DNA of 58,906 nt from JAFDWI01 sp964449375 (GTDB taxonomy: Bacteria; Actinomycetota; Acidimicrobiia; Acidimicrobiales; Iamiaceae). How positions within the stretch are numbered: the stretch's first letter is position 1; the number at the start of each line of letters is the position of its first letter. The DNA lies in the NCBI GenBank assembly GCA_964449375.1, contig CAYVAS010000010.1, forward strand, positions 1-58,906, written 5' to 3'. The notes under the pieces were generated by a model. That model worked only from the letters and a program-made list of their open reading frames with translations, searched no databases and was not told the DNA's origin. This document shows positions 34,644-42,981 of this stretch, one piece after another. The translations under genes and the position numbers were made by a program.

Positions 34644-35870
34644 ATGTCCACCGCCATCGAGATCGAGCACGTCACCAAGCGCTTCCGCCTCTACAAGGAG
34701 AAGCTGCAATCGGCCAAGGAACGGATCATCCGCTTCGGCCGAGTGCCCTACGAGGACTTCTACGCCCTGAACGACGTGTCCTTCGACGTCGCCGAGGGCC
34801 AGACCACCGGCCTGCTGGGCCACAACGGGTCGGGCAAGTCCACGCTGCTCAAGTGCGTGGCCGGGACGATGAGGCCCACCTCGGGCACGATCCGCACCCG
34901 GGGTCGGGTGGCGGCGCTGCTGGAGTTGGGCGCAGGATTCCACGGAGACCTGACCGGCCGGGAGAACATGTACCTGAACGGGTCGATCCTGGGGTTCTCC
35001 AAGGCCGACGTGGACCGCATCTTCGACGACGTGGTCGACTTCGCCGAGATCGCCCCGTTCATCGACATGCAGGTCAAGCACTACTCGTCGGGGATGACCG
35101 CCCGGCTGGGCTTCGCGCTGGCGATCCACGTGGACCCGGACATCGTGCTGGTCGACGAGGTGTTGGCGGTGGGCGACGAGTCGTTCCAGCGCAAGTGTCT
35201 GGAACGTGTCGACGAGATGCAGGCCGAGGGCCGCACGATCCTGGTCGTCACCCACGTGCCCGACATGGTGCGCCAGATCTGCCAGCAGGCCGCGGTGCTC
35301 GACCGAGGCGAGCTGATCACCTTCGACGAGCCGGGACCGGCGATCCGGGTGTTCCGCGAATCGCTGGTCCGACGGGGCATCATGCTCGCCGAGGAACTCA
35401 CCGATGCAGAAGAAGAGGTGCTGCAGCAACGGATGCTGTCGCGGGCGGTGCAGTTCTCCCAGGTGCGGATCGAGTACGCGGATCCGACCCGGGGGTACGC
35501 GCTGCCCGGTGAACGGGTGCGGGTCCGGTGCGGCTACACCGCGCCCGAACCGGTGGACGACGTGGTGTTCGCCCTGAACGTGACCGACCAGGAGGGCCAC
35601 CTGATGGTGGGCGTGAACTCCGATGTGATCGGCCAGCCCATCGAGCGGGTGGAGGGCTCCGGTGAGGTCGTGTTCGACTTCGCATCGCTTCCGCTGATGG
35701 ACGGGGACTACGAGGTGTCGTTGGGCATCCACACCCACGACGGCGCCGAGGAGTACGACCACCTCGAGAACGAGCACCGGATCCAGGTGATGAACCCGAC
35801 CAAGAAGCTCGGTCGGGTCCACGTCGAGGTGGACTGTTCGCACCATCCGGCGGCGCTGCCCAGGACGTGA
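34644..35870 (+). CDS. wzt: Polysaccharide ABC exporter ATPase with C-terminal cargo domain
   Basis: 408 residues. Walker A is GHNGSGKST (59-67), the signature is YSSGM (147-151), Walker B is IVLVDEVLAVGDES, and the TagH/Wzt-type loop GAGFHGDLTGRENMYLNG is present. Beyond about residue 270 an extra beta-rich domain (VRIEYADPTRGYALPGERVR, then VVFALNVTDQEGHLM) matches the Wzt C-terminal domain, which in Gram-negative O-antigen systems recognises the modified non-reducing end of the glycan. Its presence implies export of a finished, end-capped chain. It overlaps the next gene by four bases (GTGA). Confidence 0.95.
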   Translation: MSTAIEIEHVTKRFRLYKEKLQSAKERIIRFGRVPYEDFYALNDVSFDVAEGQTTGLLGHNGSGKSTLLKCVAGTMRPTSGTIRTRGRVAALLELGAGFHGDLTGRENMYLNGSILGFSKADVDRIFDDVVDFAEIAPFIDMQVKHYSSGMTARLGFALAIHVDPDIVLVDEVLAVGDESFQRKCLERVDEMQAEGRTILVVTHVPDMVRQICQQAAVLDRGELITFDEPGPAIRVFRESLVRRGIMLAEELTDAEEEVLQQRMLSRAVQFSQVRIEYADPTRGYALPGERVRVRCGYTAPEPVDDVVFALNVTDQEGHLMVGVNSDVIGQPIERVEGSGEVVFDFASLPLMDGDYEVSLGIHTHDGAEEYDHLENEHRIQVMNPTKKLGRVHVEVDCSHHPAALPRT

Positions 35871-37849
35871 CCCCCGACCGCGCCCGGGTGGGCACCGCCG
35901 TCGCGCTGGGTCAGGCGACGGTGGTGGCGGTGGCGTCGTGCGCGCTGGCGGTGTTCCGCTACCGGGCCTGGGACCGCAGCTTCACCGTGCCCCTGGCCAC
36001 CGCGGGCACCGACCACCTCTACATCGCGTCGGTGGTGCGTTCGGTCGACGAGACCGGCTGGTACTTCACCAATCCGTACCTGGGTGCACCCTTCGGTCAA
36101 CAGCTCTACGACTTTCCCCAGACCGGCGAGTCGATCCAGCTTCTGGTGCTGCGGCTGCTGACGCTGTTCTCGGACCGGCCCTTCTGGGTGATGAACGTCT
36201 ACTTCCTGTTCGGCTTCGCCGCGGTGGCCTTCGTGACCCATCTGGTACTGGTGCACCTACGGTTCCGGTTCGGGGTGGCCGCGGCGGTGGCGCTGCTCTA
36301 CACGTGGTTGCCGTACCACTTCATGCACGGGCAGTTCCATCTGTTCCGCTCGGCGTATCTGTCTGCGCCCATCGGGGTGCTGCTGATCTTCTGGTGTCTG
36401 TCGTGGAAGGACCGCTTTCTGGTGGATCCCGACGGTCCGGTGTGGGGGTTGGGTCGCCTGAGCGGGAACCTGCGTTGGCCGCGGGTGTGGGGCGCGGCGG
36501 CCCTGGCGGTGTTCGTCGGTGGGTTCGAGACGATGGTGATGGCCTTCGTGTTGACCGCGCTGGTGGGATCGGCACTCGTCGCTGCGATCCGCAACCGCGA
36601 CGTGGGGGACCTGGGGGTGGCCCTCGCCCACGGTGTGATCATCGCGGGGACCTTCGGGGTGCTGTTCATCCCGAACTTCGTCTACAAGGCCACCCACGGT
36701 CCCAACGCTGAGGCCGCCGCGCGGTACCCGGCCGAACAAGTGGCCTACGGGTTGTCGCTGGCCAAGATGGTGCTGCCCGTTCCCTTCCATCACATCGAAC
36801 CCCTGGGTCGGCTGCTGCACCGGTCCCAGACCGGGCACATCGTGCTCGGTGAGGACGGACAGAACCTGGGCCTGCTGGGTGCGGTCGGGTTGCTCGTGCT
36901 CCTCTACGGGGTGATCGTGAACCGCCTCGACACCCGCGCGGGTCACGGGGTGGCGTCCCGACACCGGCTGTGGGTGCAGTCCGGCCTGGTGACGATGGTG
37001 TTGATCCTGTTCGGCACGATGGGCGGCTTCGCGCTCGTGCTGTCCACGCTGGGGCTGTCACAGATCCGGATGTGGGACCGGGTGGTGATCCTGATCGCGT
37101 TCTGCGCGTACCTGGTCGTGGCGGTGGGCCTGGAGCGCGCATCGGCGTGGACGACGAAGCGCGTGGAGACCCGCGCCGAGGGCACGCCGGCGCACTCCCG
37201 CCGCTGGTCGGCCGGGCTCGGCGCGGCGCTGCTCGTCGCGGTGGTGGCCTTCGGGCTGTGGGACACCGACTCGGAGTACTCCGACGGTTCGGGCAATCCG
37301 GCGATGGACCGCCAGGCCCGTGAGCTGATCGCCTTCGACGCCGAGGTGGCCGACGCGCTGGGCGACGACGCCATGCTGTTCCAGTTGCCGGTCGTGCCCT
37401 TTCCCGAGCATCCCCCGATGGCCGACATGGCCGACTACGAACACCTGCTGCCCGCGCTCTACGCGGACGAGTTGCGCTTCTCCTACGGAGCGACGCGGGG
37501 CCGTGACGACGCGGACTGGCAGCAGCGGGTCGACAGCGACGAGCCGGTGGCTGCCCTCCCCGGGCTGGTGGGTCTGGGCTTCGACGGGGTGCTGGTCGAC
37601 ACCTTCGGCTACCGGGACCGCGGCGACGCGGTGGCCACTCGGCTGAGCGACGCGTTGGGACCTCCGGTGGTGACCGCGCCGAGCGGTCGTTGGCGGGTGT
37701 GGAGCCTGGGCGGCCGGGCCCCCGGCGAAGGGCTGGACTCCACAGCGCGGCGCGCCGCAGCGCGCGCGTTGGTGGGCGCGGATCTGTTGGCGGAACTCGA
37801 AGCGGCGCCGTCGCGGGACCACGCCGGTGTGGCCCCCGGAGGCGGGTGA
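35867..37849 (+). CDS. Multispanning membrane protein, GT-C-like, possible glycosyltransferase
   Basis: 660 residues beginning with GTG inside the wzt stop. About eleven hydrophobic segments fill residues 8-465; a polar C-terminal domain of about 180 residues follows outside the membrane (EVADALGDDAMLFQLPVVPF). The first external loop carries GTDHLYIASVV and LGAPFGQQLYDFP, acidic positions comparable to the catalytic loop of GT-C transferases that use polyprenyl-phosphate sugars. I know no named homologue. Its coupling to wzm/wzt suggests a side-chain modification of the exported glycan outside the membrane. Confidence 0.7.
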   Translation: MTPDRARVGTAVALGQATVVAVASCALAVFRYRAWDRSFTVPLATAGTDHLYIASVVRSVDETGWYFTNPYLGAPFGQQLYDFPQTGESIQLLVLRLLTLFSDRPFWVMNVYFLFGFAAVAFVTHLVLVHLRFRFGVAAAVALLYTWLPYHFMHGQFHLFRSAYLSAPIGVLLIFWCLSWKDRFLVDPDGPVWGLGRLSGNLRWPRVWGAAALAVFVGGFETMVMAFVLTALVGSALVAAIRNRDVGDLGVALAHGVIIAGTFGVLFIPNFVYKATHGPNAEAAARYPAEQVAYGLSLAKMVLPVPFHHIEPLGRLLHRSQTGHIVLGEDGQNLGLLGAVGLLVLLYGVIVNRLDTRAGHGVASRHRLWVQSGLVTMVLILFGTMGGFALVLSTLGLSQIRMWDRVVILIAFCAYLVVAVGLERASAWTTKRVETRAEGTPAHSRRWSAGLGAALLVAVVAFGLWDTDSEYSDGSGNPAMDRQARELIAFDAEVADALGDDAMLFQLPVVPFPEHPPMADMADYEHLLPALYADELRFSYGATRGRDDADWQQRVDSDEPVAALPGLVGLGFDGVLVDTFGYRDRGDAVATRLSDALGPPVVTAPSGRWRVWSLGGRAPGEGLDSTARRAAARALVGADLLAELEAAPSRDHAGVAPGGG

Positions 37850-37949
37850 AACCACATCGGTGGGATTCGCCGTCGGCGTCGGCCGGCCTCGCGGAACGTG
37901 GCAGCGGCGGGGAGCCGCGAGTCCCGCCCGGTCAGGGGCGTCCAAATAC

Positions 37950-37979
37950 TTGACTTGCCCGCGGCCGGTCCGTAAGTAT
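37950..37979 (+). promoter_or_regulatory. Strong sigma70-type promoter of the DUF4214 surface protein
   Basis: TTGACT (37950-37955), 17 bases, TAAGTAT (37973-37979). It is the best -35/-10 pair on the plus strand of the window. Transcription would start near 37985, about 120 bases before the ATG at 38105. Confidence 0.7.
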
Positions 37980-37984
37980 GAACA

Positions 37985-38104
37985 CGCTTCACGGCAGTGA
38001 GGGACGGCCAGCCATGCCATATGTGCTGGCGGGCCACTCGAGCTACGGGAAAGTCTCCCGACTAGAAGCCAGTCAGCAAGCTAACCAAGCTAAGGATGGA
38101 ATGA
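37985..38104 (+). promoter_or_regulatory. Long structured 5' leader of the DUF4214 surface protein mRNA
   Basis: Stems are visible: AGTG/CACT (37996-37999, 38035-38038) enclosing GCCAGC/GCTGGC (38007-38012, 38025-38030), then CGGGA/TCCCG with loop AAGTC (38046-38060). GCCAG at 38068-38072 could pair with 38026-38030 in place of the first arm, and AGTC/GACT elements (38052-38055, 38060-38063, 38071-38074) also compete, so two folds are possible. CAAGCTAA is repeated at 38077 and 38086, and GGATGGA precedes the start. No known riboswitch family was matched by eye; it may instead stabilise the mRNA. Confidence 0.5.
38077..38093 (+). repeat. Direct repeat CAAGCTAA x2
   Basis: CAAGCTAA at 38077-38084 and 38086-38093, just upstream of the ribosome-binding site GGATGGA. 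It is AT-richer than its surroundings, which would keep the start region unpaired. Confidence 0.5.
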
Positions 38105-39559
38105 ATGAGCTACTCGACTAGCTCCCCAGGGAGCGAAACAGCCCCGGTGCCCAAGCGCCGTGTGGCAGCGCTGTTCGCAGCGTGCCTCATGCTGTTGACC
38201 ACAGCAGGAGTGGGCGTGGCGTCCACTGCCGGAGCAGCAGACCCGGCGCCGTACGCCAACCCCGACAACGTCGTCGCCGTCCCGGCGCCGAGCAGCGAAC
38301 CATGGGGCTCGATCAAGGTCTCCTGGAACACTCCGGTTCCGGCTGACTTCGTGGCCGGCTACCTGGTGCTCATCCAGGACGCGGCCACGCCGCTCGGCCC
38401 GGGTGGGACGTTCGACCTCACCGATGGCACCCGTGTCATCCACGTGAACGACCCCGCCACCCTTTCCGTGGTCATCAACTACCTCGACTACGGAGTCACC
38501 TACCGAGTGACGGTCATCTCCACCAACGGTGAGGTGTCCAACACGTTCATCAACGACGCGTTGACCACCCTTCCGATCTGGATGGACACGTCGCTCGCCT
38601 CGGTGCCCCCGGTGGTCCCGCCCGTGACGCCGCCCGTGCCGGCCGACCGGTACGAGTTCCCGACCGTGGACGCGATGATCGACGCCCACTACTGGGAGTT
38701 CCTCGACCGTGCCCCGACCTTCGTGGAGCGGACCCTCTGGCAGGACACCTTCCAGGCCGTGGGCCCGAACCTCGGGTGCGTCGGTGTGGAAATCGGCCGT
38801 GGCGCTGACAACCCGCCGGCCCTCTGGGACGGCGCTCCCGAGTGGGGCCCGAACCCGGTCGTCACCGGCCAGGAAGGCGCTCAGAACTGCCCGAACGTCG
38901 GCACCGAATACATGATGATCAGCATCCTGCGGACCGGCAGCCCCGGTTGGCTCGGAATCAACCAGCCCTGGAGTGCGAACTTCTGGGCCGAGAACCCGAC
39001 CACCTTCCAGGGGATCGCCAACCCGATCACCCGTCTGTACCTGGCCTACTTCGACCGGGCACCGGACGCCGAGGGCTTCGAGTACTGGACCGGCCGTTTC
39101 CGTGACGGCACCGGCTCGCTGGACTGGATCGCGGACTTCTTCGCCACCAGCCCCGAGTTCCAGCAGACCTACCCGTCGATCGTGACCAACGCCGACTTCG
39201 TCTCGCTGGTCTACTTCAACGTGCTGAACCGTGCTCCTGACGCTTCTGGCATGGCCTTCTGGGTCGCCCAGCTCTCCGGCGCCAACGGCACCGGACCGGC
39301 CGTCAGCAAGGGTCGTGTGATGAACCAGTTCGCTCAGTCGGACGAGAACATCGTTGCCACCCGGGTCCAGACCGCCATCGTGAACATCTACGCCGGCCTT
39401 CTGGACCGTACCCCCACCCAGGGCGAGCTTGCTCAGAACACCTTCTGGGCCAAGATTGCGAACCAGGGCCCCGGCGGTAACGCCAACGAGGCTCTCAACG
39501 TCTGGATCATCCAGGGTGCGGTGCGCAACAGCGAAGAGTACGCCTCACTGCAGGGCTGA
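38105..39559 (+). CDS. Secreted DUF4214 surface protein with fibronectin-III-like domain
   Basis: 484 residues. A signal peptide (KRRVAALFAACLMLL to about STAGAADPAP, residues 16-46) precedes a FnIII-like domain (about 50-155, with IKVSWNTPVP and YGVTYRVTVIS), a Pro-rich linker (VPPVVPPVTPPVP) and about four DUF4214 repeats (about 180-480) of the form YxxxLxRxPDxxGxxxW: LYLAYFDRAPDAEGFEYW, VYFNVLNRAPDASGMAFW and relatives. DUF4214 occurs in large surface proteins; its ligand is not established. Codons CGT, GGT and GCT are much commoner than in neighbours, as in highly expressed genes. With its strong promoter, leader and terminator it looks abundant, perhaps S-layer-like. Confidence 0.88.
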   Translation: MSYSTSSPGSETAPVPKRRVAALFAACLMLLTTAGVGVASTAGAADPAPYANPDNVVAVPAPSSEPWGSIKVSWNTPVPADFVAGYLVLIQDAATPLGPGGTFDLTDGTRVIHVNDPATLSVVINYLDYGVTYRVTVISTNGEVSNTFINDALTTLPIWMDTSLASVPPVVPPVTPPVPADRYEFPTVDAMIDAHYWEFLDRAPTFVERTLWQDTFQAVGPNLGCVGVEIGRGADNPPALWDGAPEWGPNPVVTGQEGAQNCPNVGTEYMMISILRTGSPGWLGINQPWSANFWAENPTTFQGIANPITRLYLAYFDRAPDAEGFEYWTGRFRDGTGSLDWIADFFATSPEFQQTYPSIVTNADFVSLVYFNVLNRAPDASGMAFWVAQLSGANGTGPAVSKGRVMNQFAQSDENIVATRVQTAIVNIYAGLLDRTPTQGELAQNTFWAKIANQGPGGNANEALNVWIIQGAVRNSEEYASLQG

Positions 39560-39622
39560 ACCTCACGCTGAACGACTTCTCGGATCGACGATGATCTGAG
39601 CGGTCACCCAGCACAGAAGCAA

Positions 39623-39659
39623 CCGGCTGCCCGGGGTCCCCGAGACCCCGGGCAGTCGG
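39623..39659 (+). terminator. Strong hairpin terminator after the DUF4214 gene
   Basis: CTGCCCGGGGTC (39627-39638) pairs perfectly with GACCCCGGGCAG (39644-39655) across the loop CCCGA, and the stem extends to 39623/39659 with one G-U pair. A short T-run (39662-39665) follows within a few bases. It stands 64 bases after the stop and separates this gene from the lipoprotein gene, which has its own -10 box. Confidence 0.8.
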
Positions 39660-39739
39660 CGTTTTCGGCGCAACTTCCCCGGTCCGGGCGGGCACGACGC
39701 GATCGATCCCACCCCGCTTGCGAGTCGAGGGGCGGTCGC

Positions 39740-39745
39740 TAGACT
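39740..39745 (+). promoter_or_regulatory. -10 box for leaderless lipoprotein mRNA
   Basis: TAGACT, 7 bases, ATG at 39753. Confidence 0.5.
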
Positions 39746-39752
39746 TCCACCG

Positions 39753-40313
39753 ATGTCATTTGGGGTCTTCCGTACCGCTCGCTCCCAGCGGCCCGTGATC
39801 GGGGCACTGATCGTGACCGCCGCACTCGTGGGCGGCGGCTGCAGTGCCGACACCGACGAGGGGGCGGTTGCGACGACGACCACGACGACCGTGGCAAGCA
39901 CGACCACGGCGGCGCCCACCATGTCCACGCCCACGTCCACACCGACCACCACGGCCCCCGCGGCCGAACCCACCGTGCCCCCAGAGGACAACGGCGGCGG
40001 CGGCGAAGCACCCCTGGAGCCGACCGGGGCCTTCCTGTCGGCGCACCGTCTCCCCGCCGGGGACGCCGAGGTGATGGTCCGCTCGATCTGTCAGACCAGC
40101 CCCGGCGCCACCTGCGTGATCTCCTTCACCCGAGGCGACACCACCCGTTCGCTCCCCGAACAGACCGTCGACGACGCCGGGCGCGCCTCCTGGAACTGGC
40201 GACCCGCCGAGATCGGATTGGATCCGGGGCACTGGGACGTGCAGGTCACCGCATCGCTGAACGGGCAAGAACGCAGCGTCACCGACGCCATCGGCCTGGA
40301 AATGGTGCCATGA
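39753..40313 (+). CDS. Putative lipoprotein with Thr-rich linker
   Basis: 186 residues. A hydrophobic segment ends in lipobox VGGGC (Cys30), followed by a low-complexity Thr/Ala/Pro linker (about 38-75, with TTTTTT) that would span the wall, a Gly-rich turn, and a C-terminal beta-rich domain of about 100 residues (FLSAHRLPAGDAEVMVRSIC, then HWDVQVTASLNGQE) with a pair of cysteines (CQTSPGATC). No named family is recognised. The next gene starts inside its stop (ATGA), so it probably works with the following DUF4214 protein. Confidence 0.8.
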   Translation: MSFGVFRTARSQRPVIGALIVTAALVGGGCSADTDEGAVATTTTTTVASTTTAAPTMSTPTSTPTTTAPAAEPTVPPEDNGGGGEAPLEPTGAFLSAHRLPAGDAEVMVRSICQTSPGATCVISFTRGDTTRSLPEQTVDDAGRASWNWRPAEIGLDPGHWDVQVTASLNGQERSVTDAIGLEMVP

Positions 40314-41782
40314 ACCGAACCCATCGATCGTTCCTCGTGATCGCCTCGGCGATGCTGCTGCTCGCCACCGCCGTGTTCGCCACGGGTTCCCACGAGGCCA
40401 CCGCCGCGCCACGGGCCTTCGACCGCAACATGGTGCTCGCCAACTCGGTGTTCGACTCGGTGAACACCATGAACGCCGACCAGATCCAGGCCTTTCTCGA
40501 CCGCTACCCGAACTCGTGTCTGCGCAACCACCGCGCGCCGGTGCCCCAGGCCTACTCCGAGTACGGGCCCGCCGGAAGAGCCGCGGACGTGATCCGGGCC
40601 GCAGCCACGCTGTGGAAGGTCAACCCCCAGGTGATCCTGGTGACCCTCGAGAAGGAACAGAGCCTGGTCACCGGAGGGGCGGGCTGTGCATCCTGGCGGT
40701 ACTGGTCGGCCATGGGATACGGCTGCCCCGACGGCGGCGCCCAGTACGCCTACCCGTCCCTGGGGATCACCAGCACCTGTGTGAGCAACATCAACTGGGC
40801 CGGGTTCTCCGCCCAGGTCAACCGGGGAACCTGGCAACTGCAGTTCAACCGGCAGCGGGCCGAGGGCAACCTGGACTGGAACAACTCCTCCAACGTCCCC
40901 AACTACGGCTTCTACACCGAGGGCATGCGCCGCGACCATGCGAACGCACCCCTCATCTACCACGACGGTTGGGCCACGATCGACGGTCAGCGGGTCTACA
41001 TGACCAACGGGGCCACCGCCACGCTCTACACCTACACCCCGCACCTGAGCGCCAACCAGGCCTTCTACAACCTGTTCACCAACTGGTTCGGTTCGGTGAC
41101 CGGCCCCTCCACGCCACCTCCGCCGCCGACCACCGCGTCGCCCCGACCCACCCCGCAGATGCTCGCCTATGTCGACGGGGTGCACCGCCGGTTCATGGGT
41201 CGTCCCGCGACCGCCGGCGAAAAGCACCTGTGGGGCACCTACCTGGCCCAGGGGCGCCACCGTTCCGGGTTCGTGAACCACGTCGTGGCCTCGGAGGGCT
41301 ACGCCCGCAGCCTGGTCACCGACGGCTACCACATGGTGCTTCGCCGGGCCCCCGACCAGGGGGGACTGGCCGCCTGGACCCGGCTGCTCATGGCCACGGG
41401 CCGTGACGACGCGCTGCTGTCGGGCCTGGCCGGGTCCGACGAGTACTTCGGGCGTCGGGCCGGCAACGGGCACGAGGCGTTCCTCGAGGCGATCTACCAG
41501 GACTTCCTGGGCCGCGGGGTGGACCCGACCGGCCTGGGGACCTGGGGCGCCAAGCTGGAGGCCGGCAGCCTGACCCGCGCCGAGGTGGCCTACAACCTGC
41601 TCCAGAGCCGCGAGTACGCCCGCCGGGCGGTCGGCAAGTCCTATGCCCTGGTCCTGGGCCGCTGGCCCGACCCCGCGGGGTGGGACTACTGGAGCAGCCA
41701 GTATCTGCGGAGCCACAGCGTCGCCGGACTGAACGCGTCGCTGGGCGCCAGCGACGAGGGCTACCAGCACCTGTCGTCCTGA
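40310..41782 (+). CDS. Secreted protein: lysozyme-like N-domain plus DUF4214 repeats
   Basis: 490 residues. A signal peptide (FLVIASAMLLLATAVFA, cleavage near residue 33) leads to a domain of about 230 residues with MNADQIQAFLDRY, VNPQVILVTLEKEQSLVT and SAMGYGCPD. This pattern recurs in actinobacterial secreted proteins and looks lysozyme-like; Glu114 or Glu116 is a candidate catalytic acid, which is inference. A Pro/Thr linker (PPPPPTTASPRPTP) is followed by DUF4214-type repeats (about 285-490: MVLRRAPDQGGLAAW, LVLGRWPDPAGWDYW). It shares the DUF4214 region with the protein at 38105-39559 and ends 2 bases before a glycosyltransferase start. Confidence 0.82.
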   Translation: MNRTHRSFLVIASAMLLLATAVFATGSHEATAAPRAFDRNMVLANSVFDSVNTMNADQIQAFLDRYPNSCLRNHRAPVPQAYSEYGPAGRAADVIRAAATLWKVNPQVILVTLEKEQSLVTGGAGCASWRYWSAMGYGCPDGGAQYAYPSLGITSTCVSNINWAGFSAQVNRGTWQLQFNRQRAEGNLDWNNSSNVPNYGFYTEGMRRDHANAPLIYHDGWATIDGQRVYMTNGATATLYTYTPHLSANQAFYNLFTNWFGSVTGPSTPPPPPTTASPRPTPQMLAYVDGVHRRFMGRPATAGEKHLWGTYLAQGRHRSGFVNHVVASEGYARSLVTDGYHMVLRRAPDQGGLAAWTRLLMATGRDDALLSGLAGSDEYFGRRAGNGHEAFLEAIYQDFLGRGVDPTGLGTWGAKLEAGSLTRAEVAYNLLQSREYARRAVGKSYALVLGRWPDPAGWDYWSSQYLRSHSVAGLNASLGASDEGYQHLSS

Positions 41783-41784
41783 CC

Positions 41785-42966
41785 ATGCCCGACCCGGCGG
41801 GCCCCGAAGCGCCGGCGCGGCTCCGGGTCGCCTACGACGCCACCGCGTGTCTCGGTGTGCGCACCGGGGTCGGCCGCTTCGTGGCCGAGGTGCTCGACCG
41901 GCTCGCCACCGACGACGGCTTCGCGCTCACCGCGTTCGCGGTGTCCTGGCGTGGCCGTGCCGCGCTGCGCGGCGCGGTGCCCGACGGGGTGCGGACCGTG
42001 GACCGTCCCATGGCCGCACGGCCGCTGCGCCTGGCCTGGTCGCGGTTCTCCTGGCCCCGCATCGAGACCTGGACCGGACCCGTCGAGATCATCCACGGCC
42101 CCAACTACGTGGTACCCCCCGCGCGCGACGCCGCCCGGATCGTCACCGTTCACGACCTGACCCCGCTGCGGTTTCCCGAACTGTCCAACCGTGACACCCG
42201 CGCGTACCCCGGTCTCATCGCCCGGGCCGTCTCCGAGGGTGCCTGGGTGCAGACCGCCACCGAGTTCGTGCGCGCCGAGATCCTCGACGCCTTCGACGTC
42301 GCCGCCGACCGGGTGGTGGCCGTGCCCTACGGCGTCACCCCGCCGCTGCCCGAGACCCCCACCACCGACGCCGCCACCGGTCGACGCCTCGCCGGTGCGG
42401 AACGCTACGTGCTGGCCCTGGGCACCGTGGAGCCCCGCAAGGACCTCACCGCCCTGGTCGCCGCGTTCGATCAGCTCGCCGCTACAGACCCCGAGGTCCG
42501 TCTGGTCATCGCGGGCCAGGACGGCTGGGGCGCCGACGCCGTGAACGCCGCGGTGGCCCGGGCCCGCCACGACGAACGCATTGTCCGCCTGGGCCACGTC
42601 GACGAGGCCGCCCGGGCCGCGCTCCTGCGCGGCGCGGACGTGCTGGCCTACCCGTCACGCTACGAGGGCTTCGGTCTGCCGCCCCTGGAGGCGATGGACC
42701 TGGGCGTGCCGGTGGTGTGCACCGATGCCGGCACGCTGCCCGAAGTGCTCGGTGACGCCGCCGCCTACGTCAGCGCCCGCGCCCTGGCCGAGGACCGTCC
42801 CGCCGGGATCGCAGAGCTTGCCACGGCGCTCCAACGTGTCCTCGACGACGACGGGTACCGCCGCCGGTTGGTCGGGCTCGGCCACGCCCGGGCGGGCCGC
42901 TACACCTGGGACGCCACCGCCCGGGGCGTCGCCGAGCTGTACCGCACCGCCGCACGCATGGGCTGA
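41785..42966 (+). CDS. GT4-type glycosyltransferase
   Basis: 393 residues. The acceptor domain has TGVGRFVAEVLDRLA and IVTVHDLTPLRFPEL; the donor domain has YVLALGTVEPRKDLTALVAA and AYPSRYEGFGLPPLEAMDLG. This is the mannosyl/rhamnosyl-type GT4 group. The two-base gap to the preceding DUF4214 gene implies one transcript, an unusual pairing of a secreted wall protein with a cytoplasmic transferase. It converges on the next minus-strand cluster with 15 bases between stops. Confidence 0.92.
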   Translation: MPDPAGPEAPARLRVAYDATACLGVRTGVGRFVAEVLDRLATDDGFALTAFAVSWRGRAALRGAVPDGVRTVDRPMAARPLRLAWSRFSWPRIETWTGPVEIIHGPNYVVPPARDAARIVTVHDLTPLRFPELSNRDTRAYPGLIARAVSEGAWVQTATEFVRAEILDAFDVAADRVVAVPYGVTPPLPETPTTDAATGRRLAGAERYVLALGTVEPRKDLTALVAAFDQLAATDPEVRLVIAGQDGWGADAVNAAVARARHDERIVRLGHVDEAARAALLRGADVLAYPSRYEGFGLPPLEAMDLGVPVVCTDAGTLPEVLGDAAAYVSARALAEDRPAGIAELATALQRVLDDDGYRRRLVGLGHARAGRYTWDATARGVAELYRTAARMG

Positions 42967-42981
42967 GGCCGACGTCTCCGA

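Noticed and set aside
33681..35846. Minus-strand frame of 721 codons opposite wzm/wzt
   Set aside because: The sequence is a His/Gln/Arg/Val-rich antisense shadow; wzm and wzt have full family motifs on the plus strand.
37985..38104. Cyclic-di-GMP, cyclic-di-AMP or cobalamin riboswitch in the DUF4214 leader
   Set aside because: The conserved core sequences of those classes as I remember them are not present; only generic hairpins are visible.
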